Assembly (NCBI RefSeq): GCF_024628805.1
Contig: NZ_CP102382.1
Span: 248,001 to 312,000 of the forward strand
Length of the DNA stretch: 64,000 bases
Source of the DNA: Paenimyroides aestuarii
Lineage (GTDB): Bacteria > Bacteroidota > Bacteroidia > Flavobacteriales > Flavobacteriaceae
Direction of reading: 5' to 3'
Shown: positions 8,360 through 16,593 of the stretch, in pieces
Position numbering within the stretch: position 1 is the stretch's first letter
How the letters are laid out: each line of letters begins with the position of its first letter
The notes under the pieces: model-generated
Databases searched by the model: none
Seen by the model: the letters and a program-made list of their open reading frames with translations, nothing else
What the model was told of the DNA's origin: nothing
Translations under genes and position numbers: made by a program

Positions 8360-9703
8360 TGTATCTAATAAACCTAAGATAAAATTTTCTACTTCTTTGG
8401 TTTGCCAATCGCTGTGAATGTTTGGCAATTTCATTACTTGATCCATTACATTTTTCTGAAAATCGCCAATTGCTAGGGCATCTTCATACGGATTTAAACT
8501 AAATGTAACCCGGTCATAAAGCGGCAACCACTTTTCTGGATGCAATTTAGTGAACCATGCTTCTATTTTCTTTTGTAATAAAAAATCAGCATCGGCTGTT
8601 TTGGTACTCATTTCAATAAAATTTCTATAAGAAAGCTCTGCGATGGCATCGGCATTTGGCTTTCGCTTTTCCTGATATTTCTCAAAAACAGTTTGGATAT
8701 CGTTTGGAAATTCGTCTAGCAACTCGCTCAAAGCTGTAATATCTTCAAAACCGGCATTCATCCCTTGTCCATAAAAAGGAACAATGGCATGGGCCGAATC
8801 GCCAATTAAAGCTACTTTATCCTTATATGTCCACGGATAGCAATGCATGGTCACCAATGAAGAAGTTGGGTTTGTGAAATAATCTTTCTTTAAATCGATG
8901 ATTAAATCCTTCGTATCAGAGAAATATTCGTTAAAAAAAGCAGTTAGTTTGTCTTCCGTATTAATTTCTTCAAACGAATTTACTCCTTCAAAAGGCATAA
9001 ATAAGGTGCAGGTGAACGAGCCATCATCGTTTGAAAGTGCTATAAGCATAAATTCACCGCGTGGCCAAATGTGAAACGAATTCGGATCGATCTTATGCGA
9101 GCCGTCTGCATTGGCAGGAATGGTCAATTCTTTATAGCCGATATTTAAAAAATACTGCGAATAGTTGAACCTGTTTTGGCGCTGCATGCGGTGACGAATG
9201 CGAGAAAAAGCACCATCGGCACCATATACTTGATCAAACTGCTGTTCTTCAAAAGGGCCGTGTTCGTTTTCACCTATATATAAGGTTGCTGTTTCTAAAT
9301 TTACATCCCAAATTTTTTGGTTGAATTCAAAATGCACGCCGGCTTTCTCTGCTAAATCGATCATCATTCGGTTTAAACCGCCGCGCGAAATAGAATAGAT
9401 GGCTTCGCCGTTAATGCCATAGGGCTGAAAAGACAAAGAACCGTCTTTTAAATGAATGGCTCTTTTATCCATTGCAATGGCAATTTTTCTAATTTCGTCG
9501 CCGATACCCACTTTATCCAAAGCATTCCAACCGCGTGTTGACATGGCAAGATTTATAGAACGACCTGAAAATTTTATTTTTCGAATATCTTCACTACGGT
9601 CAAAAACCGTTACATTGTAGTTTTTCTTTTTAAGATAAATGCCTAAAAGTGTTCCCACCAAACCAGCACCCGCAATAGCGATATCTTTTTTTTCTGTAAG
9701 CAT
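8342..9703 (-). CDS. kmo: Kynurenine 3-monooxygenase
   Basis: A 453-residue FAD-dependent hydroxylase that converts L-kynurenine to 3-hydroxykynurenine in the oxidative tryptophan pathway toward quinolinate and NAD. The N-terminal Rossmann motif is IAGAGLVGTLLGIYLKKK. The second FAD motif is KVALIGDSAHAIVPFYGQGM, then NAGFEDI, characteristic of this group. GRSINLAMSTRGWNALDKVG and SPR-like elements are also typical of bacterial KMO. Length matches the family (about 450-460). No other kynurenine pathway gene is adjacent, so the pathway would be dispersed. The C-terminus is less hydrophobic than the membrane anchor of eukaryotic KMO, suggesting a soluble enzyme. Confidence 0.92.
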   Translation of the reverse strand: MLTEKKDIAIAGAGLVGTLLGIYLKKKNYNVTVFDRSEDIRKIKFSGRSINLAMSTRGWNALDKVGIGDEIRKIAIAMDKRAIHLKDGSLSFQPYGINGEAIYSISRGGLNRMMIDLAEKAGVHFEFNQKIWDVNLETATLYIGENEHGPFEEQQFDQVYGADGAFSRIRHRMQRQNRFNYSQYFLNIGYKELTIPANADGSHKIDPNSFHIWPRGEFMLIALSNDDGSFTCTLFMPFEGVNSFEEINTEDKLTAFFNEYFSDTKDLIIDLKKDYFTNPTSSLVTMHCYPWTYKDKVALIGDSAHAIVPFYGQGMNAGFEDITALSELLDEFPNDIQTVFEKYQEKRKPNADAIAELSYRNFIEMSTKTADADFLLQKKIEAWFTKLHPEKWLPLYDRVTFSLNPYEDALAIGDFQKNVMDQVMKLPNIHSDWQTKEVENFILGLLDTTKADS

Positions 9704-9851
9704 AAGAGCTTTTTGTTTACTTAAAAATATGTGCGATAAAAGTACTAAAATGTATTGTAGCAGCCAAAGTTTAAAAAAAATAAAAAGTTAAATTGCATGG
9801 CGCCGATTTTTTTACTAATTTTAATATACTAATTTTAAAAAATAGTATGCT

Positions 9852-10010
9852 ATGAGAGATTTAATTTGGCTTATTGCCGTAGTATTAATTATTTTATGGG
9901 CTGTGGGATATTTTGGTTTCGCAGATGCCGTAGGAAGTTTTATACACGTTTTATTGGTGTTGGCAGTTATTGCCATTTTATACCGACTAATTACTGGAAA
10001 CAGACCTTAA
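9852..10010 (+). CDS. Small Lmo0937-type membrane protein
   Basis: A 52-residue open frame starting at ATG 9852 and ending with TAA at 10008-10010. It has two hydrophobic segments (LIWLIAVVLIILWAVGYFGF and FIHVLLVLAVIAILYRL) separated by a short loop (ADAVGS). This matches the very short Lmo0937/DUF5670 membrane protein family, common in Bacteroidota, whose members have no assigned function and are often stress-induced elsewhere. It stands alone and is followed directly by a strong terminator, which supports it being a real transcription unit. Confidence 0.75.
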   Translation: MRDLIWLIAVVLIILWAVGYFGFADAVGSFIHVLLVLAVIAILYRLITGNRP

Positions 10011-10020
10011 CTAATGCAAA

Positions 10021-10050
10021 AAACTCCTAAATTTCTTTAGGAGTTTTTTT
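10021..10050. terminator. Bidirectional terminator after the small membrane gene and yajC
   Basis: An 11-bp perfect stem (AAACTCCTAAA with TTTAGGAGTTT) with loop TTTC and flanking T-run and A-run lies between the plus-strand small gene and the minus-strand yajC stop. It can end both transcripts. Confidence 0.8.
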
Positions 10051-10340
10051 TAGTTTTTTTCAACTACAGGAGAAGCATTTACTTTTCTGCTTAATTCTAA
10101 CGAGATGGCTGCTTTTTCCATTTTCACTTTTCCTGCCATTGTTTCTACAATCATTGTTGTTTCTGCAAGTTCGGAAATTCTGCCGTGAATACCAGCTTTC
10201 GTTACAATTTTATCGCCTACTTTTAAGTTGCTTTCAAATTCTTTTTCTTTTTTTACTCTTTGTTGTTGTGGGCGTATCATTAAAAAATACATAGCTGCCA
10301 TAATTAAAACAAAAGGTAAAAACTGTTGTACTTGATCCAT
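10050..10340 (-). CDS. yajC: Preprotein translocase subunit YajC
   Basis: A 96-residue YajC. It has a single N-terminal membrane helix (FLPFVLIMAAMYFLMIRPQQ, with the signature MIRPQQQRVKKEKEF) and a small cytoplasmic beta-rich domain (LKVGDKIVTKAGIHGRISEL). YajC joins SecD-SecF as an accessory of the Sec translocon. It follows the DUF1573 gene by 4 bases and nusB further up, giving nusB-DUF1573-yajC, an order widely kept in flavobacteria. Confidence 0.95.
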   Translation of the reverse strand: MDQVQQFLPFVLIMAAMYFLMIRPQQQRVKKEKEFESNLKVGDKIVTKAGIHGRISELAETTMIVETMAGKVKMEKAAISLELSRKVNASPVVEKN

Positions 10341-10344
10341 TTTA

Positions 10345-10851
10345 TTATTCTGTTACGTTTGCTTTTACCGTTAATATTTCGCTTCCCGCTTCGGTATTGG
10401 TTGTTAAAGTAACTGTCTTACTTTGTGCACCAAGGCTGTTTGCAGAAAATACTACTTTCATTTTTGCCGATTTACCAGGTTTGATTGGTTCGTTTGGCTT
10501 TTCAGGAACGGTACATCCACAAGATGCTTTTGCATCGATGATTACTAAATCCACAGTTCCTTCGTTCTTAATTTCAAACTCAACTTCGCCTTTTGAACCT
10601 TTTTTCAATTCGCCGAAATCGTGGGTGGTTTCGTTGAATGCGATTTTAGGAAAACCTGTTTGGGTGCTGGTAGAAGTTGTGGTTTCTGCTGCACCGTTTG
10701 CATCGGTTTCGGTAGTTGTTGTAGTTTCGGTGGTGGTGGTTGACGCAGTGTTACCTATACGAGATGAAGCGTCTTCTTTTTTGTTGCAAGCTGTTAAACT
10801 TAAAGCGGCTAAACCCGCCACAAACATTAATTTTCTCATAATTTTATTCAA
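10345..10851 (-). CDS. DUF1573 domain lipoprotein
   Basis: A lipoprotein with lipobox LSLTACNKK, a Thr-rich linker of about 40 residues, and one C-terminal DUF1573 domain (HDFGELKKGSKGEVEFEIKN, DAKASCGCTVPEKP, TVTLTTNTEAGSEILTVKAN). DUF1573 is an immunoglobulin-like periplasmic or surface domain of unknown role, very common in Bacteroidota. The start is ambiguous: ATG at 10851 overlaps the end of nusB by 8 bases, whereas ATG at 10839 (MRKLMFVAG) leaves a 4-base gap and gives a more usual signal peptide. Translation is probably coupled to nusB either way. Confidence 0.88.
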   Translation of the reverse strand: MNKIMRKLMFVAGLAALSLTACNKKEDASSRIGNTASTTTTETTTTTETDANGAAETTTSTSTQTGFPKIAFNETTHDFGELKKGSKGEVEFEIKNEGTVDLVIIDAKASCGCTVPEKPNEPIKPGKSAKMKVVFSANSLGAQSKTVTLTTNTEAGSEILTVKANVTE

Positions 10852-11788
10852 TTAATCCTCTTCCTATTTTGTTTAATTTATTTGCTTCGCGGTATTCTTT
10901 GACTAAAGCGTCTAAAATTCCGTTGATAAATATACTACTTTTTGGTGTGGAATATTCTTTTGCAAGTTCTAAATATTCGTTAATTGTTACTTTTACGGGT
11001 ATCGATGGAAATTTTTGTAATTCGCAAACTCCTAAATTCAAGATAATGCTATCAATTTCTGCAATACGATCCAAATCCCAATTGCGGGTTTTGTCTTCGT
11101 ATTCCTTCACAAAAACATCGGCGTTTAAAGCTGTTTTTCTAAACAATTGTTTGGCAAAATCTTTGTCTTCGTCGTCTTTAAAAACTTTGTTTAATTTAAA
11201 GTAGCTGCTTTCGTTTTTCAATCCTTCCAATTGTTTCAAAATCGCTGTGTTTACAACCGGAATATCATCGATCCAAGATATTTTATAATCTTCTAAAAAT
11301 TCGTAAATTTTCTCGTTGGGTGCAATAAAATCGGTAAAAAGTTTAATTACAAACTCTTTGTCTTCTGCAAATGTATTCACCCCGTTTCGCATATAATTTT
11401 TATACAAATCGCTGGTTTTTATTTCTTGCAAAAGCGCTTTAATATAGTGATCGTTTACCTGAAACTGATTCACGTGCAACTCTTCTGTCCAGTTTTTTAA
11501 AGTTTCAGATTGCAGTAAAATTTGCAGCACAGCGTTGTTTACAAACTTTTTATTCGGATTTTTTTCTTGTGGTGTAGCTAAGTGTTTTTGTGCCGATACT
11601 TCTAAAAAAGTTGCTTCTACTTTTTGAAGTTCTACTAATGAAGAAAGCATTAATAGATACAATTCACGGATGTTTTCTAAACTACTGAAAAGATATTTTT
11701 CATATACATCTAATTGATCGGATTGGTTTTGGGTCATTGCATATATTGCCTGCAATACTTTTGAACGGATATGACGACGGTTTACCAT
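10844..11788 (-). CDS. nusB: Transcription antitermination factor NusB (long Bacteroidota form)
   Basis: A 314-residue protein, about twice the length of E. coli NusB, which is the normal size in Bacteroidota. The start MVNRRHIRSKVLQAIYAMTQ and the C-terminal NusB domain (DRIAEIDSIILNLGVCELQK, VKVTINEYLELAKEYSTPKS, FINGILDALVKEYRE) are diagnostic. NusB with NusE binds boxA RNA during rRNA antitermination. The middle region of about 150 residues is the lineage-specific helical insertion. It leads the operon with DUF1573 and yajC. Confidence 0.95.
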   Translation of the reverse strand: MVNRRHIRSKVLQAIYAMTQNQSDQLDVYEKYLFSSLENIRELYLLMLSSLVELQKVEATFLEVSAQKHLATPQEKNPNKKFVNNAVLQILLQSETLKNWTEELHVNQFQVNDHYIKALLQEIKTSDLYKNYMRNGVNTFAEDKEFVIKLFTDFIAPNEKIYEFLEDYKISWIDDIPVVNTAILKQLEGLKNESSYFKLNKVFKDDEDKDFAKQLFRKTALNADVFVKEYEDKTRNWDLDRIAEIDSIILNLGVCELQKFPSIPVKVTINEYLELAKEYSTPKSSIFINGILDALVKEYREANKLNKIGRGLIE

Positions 11789-11814
11789 GCTACTAAGAAC
11801 TTATTTTTATAAAG

Positions 11815-11843
11815 AAAGCGAAAACCTGATTGATTTTCGCTTT
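11815..11843 (-). terminator. Terminator after leucine dehydrogenase gene
   Basis: A 10-bp stem, AAAGCGAAAA with TTTTCGCTTT, and a 9-base loop lie between the stop of the dehydrogenase (11870) and the start of nusB (11788), followed on the minus strand by a T-rich stretch. Confidence 0.65.
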
Positions 11844-11869
11844 GCAAAATTAAAACAATATTTTAAATT

Positions 11870-12970
11870 TTATTTATTTTCTTGTTTTTTCTTTTCAATA
11901 CGCTGCTCTGCCATTTTCATAGCTGCTTGGTTGGGTCTGATACCTTGTTCTTTTGCGTAGTTTAAAATATCTAATGTGGTGTTATAAATATTTTCTGTTC
12001 TGCGGATTGCTTCGTCTGAACCGTATTTTGCAATTTCACCAAACACATTAATGATACCACCAGCGTTGATTAAGAAATCGGGCGCATAAACAATACCTTT
12101 TTCTTGCAACATTTTTCCGTGGATGCTTTCGTCTGCCAATTGATTGTTTGCTGCACCGGCAATAACTTGTGCTTTTAATTTTGCAATAGAATCGGTATTT
12201 ACAGTAGCTCCTAAAGCACATGGTGCATAAATATCTACATCTAAGGAATATAAATCATCGCCCATATAGATTGCTGTGTTGTATTTTTGAGCTACTTCTT
12301 CTACGCGCTCTTTGCTAATATCTGTAATTGTTACCAAAGCTCCGGCGTTTACCAAGTGTTTTACCAATGTTTCGCCAACATTACCAATTCCTTGTACTAA
12401 AACTCTTTTTCCGCTTAAATCGTCAGAGCCATATTTGAACTTTGTAGCTGCTTTTAATCCCATGTAAACACCATATGCTGTAACAGGTGATGGGTTTCCT
12501 GATCCACCTAAACTTTCAGAAATTCCAGTAACGTGTGGGGTGATTGAGTGAATTAAATCCATATCGGGAGTGGTAGTACCTACATCTTCTGCAGTGATAT
12601 ATCTTCCGCTTAGAGAATCTACATATTTTGCAAATGCTTTGATTAATTCTGGGCTTTTATCTTTTTTAGAATCACCGATAATTACTGCTTTACCGCCTCC
12701 TAAATCTAAACCAGAAATAGCAGATTTATAAGTCATTCCGCGCGATAAACGCAAAACATCGTTCAATGCTTCCCACTCTGAAGTATAATTCCACATACGA
12801 GTACCGCCCAATGCCGGACCTAATACTGTATTATGAATACCAATAATTGCTTTTAATCCAGTATCTTTGTCGTGGCAAAAAACAACTTGTTCGTGATGAT
12901 CAAAGGAAATTTGTCCAAAAACCGGATCAATTTTTTTTAACTCTTCTGGAGTATATGTGTTTGTTGTCAT
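11870..12970 (-). CDS. Leucine dehydrogenase (Glu/Leu/Phe/Val dehydrogenase family)
   Basis: A 366-residue NAD-dependent amino-acid dehydrogenase that reversibly deaminates branched-chain amino acids to 2-oxoacids. The conserved substrate region is GPALGGTRMW. The two lysines of the family are Lys82 in RGMTYKSA and Lys94 in DLGGGKAVIIGD. The cofactor-binding motif is KRVLVQGIGNVGETLVKHL, and NNQLADESIHGKMLQEKGIV is also typical. Length and motifs match leucine dehydrogenase better than glutamate dehydrogenase. It is monocistronic, between nusB and a divergent ABC transporter gene. Confidence 0.92.
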   Translation of the reverse strand: MTTNTYTPEELKKIDPVFGQISFDHHEQVVFCHDKDTGLKAIIGIHNTVLGPALGGTRMWNYTSEWEALNDVLRLSRGMTYKSAISGLDLGGGKAVIIGDSKKDKSPELIKAFAKYVDSLSGRYITAEDVGTTTPDMDLIHSITPHVTGISESLGGSGNPSPVTAYGVYMGLKAATKFKYGSDDLSGKRVLVQGIGNVGETLVKHLVNAGALVTITDISKERVEEVAQKYNTAIYMGDDLYSLDVDIYAPCALGATVNTDSIAKLKAQVIAGAANNQLADESIHGKMLQEKGIVYAPDFLINAGGIINVFGEIAKYGSDEAIRRTENIYNTTLDILNYAKEQGIRPNQAAMKMAEQRIEKKKQENK

Positions 12971-13132
12971 AATTTTACTTAATTTGATAGTATCAAATAT
13001 AAAACAATTATTTTTTATTATTATTTTATGTTTACATTATTATTAAATTGACAAATATATAATACATAGCACAAAAAAGCTATAACAAAAAACATTGGTT
13101 TATTAATTATTAGCAGAAATGCCGCATAAGTT

Positions 13133-14890
13133 ATGAAAGAACTTCAAAAGCTTAATAAATACTTTATAAAATACAAATATCGCTTCTTAATCGGAATTGT
13201 TATTACAATTGCCTCGCAGATATTTACCGTTTTCACGCCGCAATATATTGGAGATGCAATTACGGTTTTAGAACATTTCTTAAAAAACGAACTAACCGCC
13301 GAAGCCACTAAAAAAGCACTATGGCACAATATGCTGCTTATTATCGGCACCACATTAGCCGCAGGTTTTTTAACTTTTTTAATGCGGCAAACCATTATTG
13401 TGATGTCGCGCCATATTGAATTTGATCTAAAAAATGAAATTTACGACCACTATCAAAAATTAAGTTTAGATTTTTACAAACGCCAGCGCACCGGTGATTT
13501 AATGAGCCGTATTTCGGAAGATGTTGCAAAGGTGCGACAGTATGTGGGCCCGGCAGTGATGTATTCAATCAACACTGTTTTTAGAATGGCGGTTGTTATT
13601 GTGCAGATGTATATCATCTCGCCCACCCTTACTTGGTATTCTCTAATTCCTGTGCCTTTTTTGGCAATCTTAATGTATAAATTAAGTACCGAAATCAACC
13701 GTCGCAGTTTTGCTTATCAGCAAAATCTTTCGAAACTATCCTCTTTTTCGCAGGAAATTTTTTCAGGCATCCGCGTTATTAAAGCATACACCTTAGAAAA
13801 TCGCGAAAATACTGCTTACGACCTTGCCACAACCGAAAGCAAAACCAAATTTATGCGGTTAACCTATACCAACGCATTAATTGGTCCTTTGATGATTTTA
13901 TTGATCGGTATAAGCAACTTATTAATTGTTTTTATTGGAGCACGCATGTATATTAATGGTGTAATTACCGAAATTGGTATCATTGCACAATTTATTTTAT
14001 ATATAAATATGCTCACATGGCCCATTGCATCTTTGGGCTGGGTTTCGTCTATGATTCAAGAAGCTGATTCTTCCCAAAAACGCATTAATGAATTTTTAAA
14101 CGAAGAACCATCTATTCAATCAAACACAACAGAACAGCATCTTCTGCAAGGAAAAATTGAATTCCACAAAGTGCATTTTACTTATGAAGACACCAATATT
14201 CAAGCACTAAACAATATCTCCTTCACAATTGAAAAAGGCGAAACCGTGGCATTTCTAGGGAAAACCGGCTCTGGAAAATCGACCATTTTACAGTTGATTT
14301 CTCGTTTGTATGATGTTTCATCAGGCTCTATCGCTATTGATGGAATCGATATTAAAAATTGGAATGTAGAAAACCTTCGCGACCAGATTGCGGTGGTGCC
14401 CCAAGATGCCTTTTTGTTCTCGGATACCATCAAAACCAACATTCAATTCGGTAAAGAAAACGCAACACAAGAAGAAATTGAACATTATGCAAAAATAGCC
14501 GATGTGCATAAAAACATTATTCGATTTGAAAACGGCTATGAAACTATTTTGGGCGAACGCGGCATTACCCTATCAGGCGGACAAAAACAACGGGTTTCTA
14601 TTGCACGTGCGCTGATAAAAGATGCTCCTGTTTTGTTGTTAGACGATTGCTTGTCTGCTGTTGATACCGAAACCGAAGAACGCATTTTAAACAACTTAAA
14701 AGATATTTCGGCAAAAAAAACAACTATAATTGTAACCCACCGGGTGTCATCGGCAAAAAATGCAGATAAAATCATCATCTTAAACGAGGGCGAAATATTA
14801 GAGCAAGGCACTCATTTTCAACTGTTAAAACAAAACGGCTATTACACAGATTTGTATAATAAACAATTAGCCGAAAAAGATGTACTTTAA
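13133..14890 (+). CDS. ABC exporter half-transporter (MsbA/MdlA-like)
   Basis: A 585-residue fused membrane and ATPase subunit. Residues 1-320 hold six membrane helices (such as YRFLIGIVITIASQIFTVF and LIGPLMILLIGISNLLIVFI) with the coupling region SRISEDVAKVRQYVGPAVMY. The ATPase has Walker A GKTGSGKST, Q-loop VVPQDAFLFSD, signature LSGGQKQRVSIARAL, Walker B VLLLDDCLSAVD and H-loop TIIVTHR. The residue after the Walker B Asp is Asp instead of the catalytic Glu, as in the degenerate site of heterodimeric exporters such as MdlA or TM287. No partner half-transporter is adjacent. The substrate is unknown; lipid or drug export is the family norm. It starts 162 bases from the divergent dehydrogenase. 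Confidence 0.92.
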   Translation: MKELQKLNKYFIKYKYRFLIGIVITIASQIFTVFTPQYIGDAITVLEHFLKNELTAEATKKALWHNMLLIIGTTLAAGFLTFLMRQTIIVMSRHIEFDLKNEIYDHYQKLSLDFYKRQRTGDLMSRISEDVAKVRQYVGPAVMYSINTVFRMAVVIVQMYIISPTLTWYSLIPVPFLAILMYKLSTEINRRSFAYQQNLSKLSSFSQEIFSGIRVIKAYTLENRENTAYDLATTESKTKFMRLTYTNALIGPLMILLIGISNLLIVFIGARMYINGVITEIGIIAQFILYINMLTWPIASLGWVSSMIQEADSSQKRINEFLNEEPSIQSNTTEQHLLQGKIEFHKVHFTYEDTNIQALNNISFTIEKGETVAFLGKTGSGKSTILQLISRLYDVSSGSIAIDGIDIKNWNVENLRDQIAVVPQDAFLFSDTIKTNIQFGKENATQEEIEHYAKIADVHKNIIRFENGYETILGERGITLSGGQKQRVSIARALIKDAPVLLLDDCLSAVDTETEERILNNLKDISAKKTTIIVTHRVSSAKNADKIIILNEGEILEQGTHFQLLKQNGYYTDLYNKQLAEKDVL

Positions 14891-14958
14891 ATTTTGTTTT
14901 ATTAGATTTTTTTTAGACTTTTGAAGAGATGTAAAAACTTTAACAGAACGAAAGGACT

Positions 14959-15309
14959 ATGAGAGACAATGAAATGCTAGAAAAAGAAGAAATCTTTTCA
15001 AAAGTATTAAGAGCAGGTAGAAGAACTTACTTTTTTGATGTGCGATCTACCAAAGCAGATGATTACTATGTAACCATTACAGAGAGTAAAAAGTTCACGG
15101 AAGAAGATGGATCATTCCACTTCAAAAAACACAAAATTTACTTGTATAAAGAAGATTTCACCTCTTTTAAAGAAATCTTAAATGAAATGACCGATTATGT
15201 GCTAGAACAAAAAGGCGAAGAAGTTATTTCTGAAAGACATCAAAAAGATTTCAAAAGAGAATTGGCTGATGCAAAAAGTTTTACAAATGTAGAATTCGAT
15301 GATTTTTAA
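14959..15309 (+). CDS. PUR family DNA/RNA-binding protein, DUF3276
   Basis: A 116-residue protein matching the bacterial PUR-alpha-like DUF3276 family: EEIFSKVLRAGRRTYFFDVR, DYYVTITESKKFTEEDGSF, and KHKIYLYKEDFTSFKEIL form the beta-beta-beta-beta-alpha PUR repeat. Family members form dimers that bind single-stranded nucleic acid. It is found almost throughout Bacteroidota. It has its own terminator and lies 68 bases after the ABC exporter, so it may also be partly read through from it. Confidence 0.9.
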   Translation: MRDNEMLEKEEIFSKVLRAGRRTYFFDVRSTKADDYYVTITESKKFTEEDGSFHFKKHKIYLYKEDFTSFKEILNEMTDYVLEQKGEEVISERHQKDFKRELADAKSFTNVEFDDF

Positions 15310-15330
15310 AAAAATGATACTACGATACTA

Positions 15331-15360
15331 AATACCGGCAAATTGTCCGGTATTTTTTTT
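15331..15360 (+). terminator. Terminator after DUF3276 gene
   Basis: An 8-bp stem AATACCGG with CCGGTATT, loop of 8 bases, then eight T. This is a canonical rho-independent terminator 21 bases after the stop codon. Confidence 0.85.
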
Positions 15361-15368
15361 AAAAGCCT

Positions 15369-16010
15369 ATGAAACAACTTTACACCTTTGTCTTTCTTTT
15401 GATTGCGCTAAACGTAGCTGCTCAAAAAAATTATGAACCCGAACAAATCATTTGGAACGGAAAAACGTATCCGTACCGTTACCACCACATGGAACAATAT
15501 TTTAGATATTATCCAAGTAAACGACCCGTTCCTAATAAAGACACCACCATTATCAACCGCAAGTACTTGGCTGTTTTTGAAGTGAAAGAAAATAAATTTT
15601 ACTTAAACAATATGTACATTCACGGTAAAAATCAAAAAGTGAAAGACTTGTCTGTTTTACAAGAATTAAACACTACAAACGAACCCATGTTTCTAAGCTG
15701 GGTGAATGGCTTGTTTGATATTGGCATGGGTACAGAAAGATTCAGTGCAAACGATTCTTTAATGCCTCTATATGACCAATACATTGTATTTGAAGTAAAA
15801 AAAGGCATCATCGGAAGAACCGAAACATTTACTCACAATCAGTTAAAACTTTTTAAAGACTATCAATACCGTCGTTTTAAAGAAACCCTAGATTACCAAA
15901 AATTAATGAGAAGATTGCTTTATAATGGAATGACCGAAGGCGAAGCTTCCTTACATATCTATCAGTTTATTTTATTTTACAGCAAATCGAATTTTTTAAG
16001 GAGAACATAA
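15369..16010 (+). CDS. Secreted hypothetical protein
   Basis: A 213-residue protein with a signal peptide (MKQLYTFVFLLIALNVAAQ). The mature part begins KNYEPEQIIWNGKTYPYRYH and is rich in Tyr, Lys and Asn. It contains a probable beta-rich domain (KYLAVFEVKENKFYLNNMYI, YIVFEVKKGIIGRTETFTH) and a basic, amphipathic C-terminus. I do not recognise a named family. It sits between two terminators and is therefore a single-gene unit. A lipobox is absent, so it is probably periplasmic or surface-released. Confidence 0.75.
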   Translation: MKQLYTFVFLLIALNVAAQKNYEPEQIIWNGKTYPYRYHHMEQYFRYYPSKRPVPNKDTTIINRKYLAVFEVKENKFYLNNMYIHGKNQKVKDLSVLQELNTTNEPMFLSWVNGLFDIGMGTERFSANDSLMPLYDQYIVFEVKKGIIGRTETFTHNQLKLFKDYQYRRFKETLDYQKLMRRLLYNGMTEGEASLHIYQFILFYSKSNFLRRT

Positions 16011-16038
16011 AAAAACAAGCCATAAAAGCTTGTTTTTT
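16010..16038. terminator. Bidirectional terminator
   Basis: An 11-bp stem (AAAAAACAAGC with GCTTGTTTTTT) with a 7-base loop lies between the converging secreted-protein gene (stop at 16010) and the carbonic-anhydrase-like gene (stop at 16037). Confidence 0.8.
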
Positions 16039-16546
16039 ATTGCCAACTACTGTACAACACGTAATTATTACTTATTCGTTCAATCTCGCCCGCAAAGGCA
16101 GATGCTTCTAATTCTTTCACACGTCTAGCGGGAATTCCGGCATAAATGCCATTTGGCAACAATTCCATATTTTGGGTAACTACTGCACCGGCAGCTACAA
16201 TAACGTTGCTGTGTACCACACAATTATCCATGATTATTGCTCCCATACCCACTAATACATTATCGTGAATCGTACAACCGTGCACAACGGCGTTGTGACC
16301 AATTGAAACATTATTTCCTATAATTGTGGGGTGCTTTTGATAGGTACAATGTATTACTGCATTGTCTTGTACATTCACTTTGTTACCCATTTTTATAAAA
16401 TGTACATCACCACGAACCACTGCATTATACCAAACACTGCAGTTTTCACCCATTTGTACATCGCCAATAATGGTAGCATTTTCAGCAATGAAACAATTAT
16501 CTGGAAATTGAGGTGCTTTTCCGTTTATAGATTTAATTAAAGCCAT
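16037..16546 (-). CDS. Gamma carbonic anhydrase family protein
   Basis: A 169-residue left-handed beta-helix protein (YrdA/PaaY/CaiE group). Hexapeptide repeats run through most of it (VRGDVHFIKMGNKVNVQDNA, IIGNNVSIGHNAVVHGCTIH). The three expected metal-ligand histidines are present as His66, His84 and His89 with the usual 18- and 5-residue spacing. Members are trimers with Zn or Fe at subunit interfaces; some hydrate CO2, many have no proven activity. The length is normal. It is followed upstream by the PorP-like gene and its terminator. Confidence 0.9.
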   Translation of the reverse strand: MALIKSINGKAPQFPDNCFIAENATIIGDVQMGENCSVWYNAVVRGDVHFIKMGNKVNVQDNAVIHCTYQKHPTIIGNNVSIGHNAVVHGCTIHDNVLVGMGAIIMDNCVVHSNVIVAAGAVVTQNMELLPNGIYAGIPARRVKELEASAFAGEIERISNNYVLYSSWQ

Positions 16547-16560
16547 AGTATAAAATAAAA

Positions 16561-16582
16561 AATCCCGATAAATATCGGGATT
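16561..16582 (-). terminator. Terminator after PorP/SprF-like gene
   Basis: A 10-bp stem, AATCCCGATA with TATCGGGATT, with a 2-base loop (small, so the top pairs probably open), followed on the minus strand by a T-rich run. It lies 12 bases after the PorP-like stop. Confidence 0.75.
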
Positions 16583-16593
16583 TTCTGTTAATA

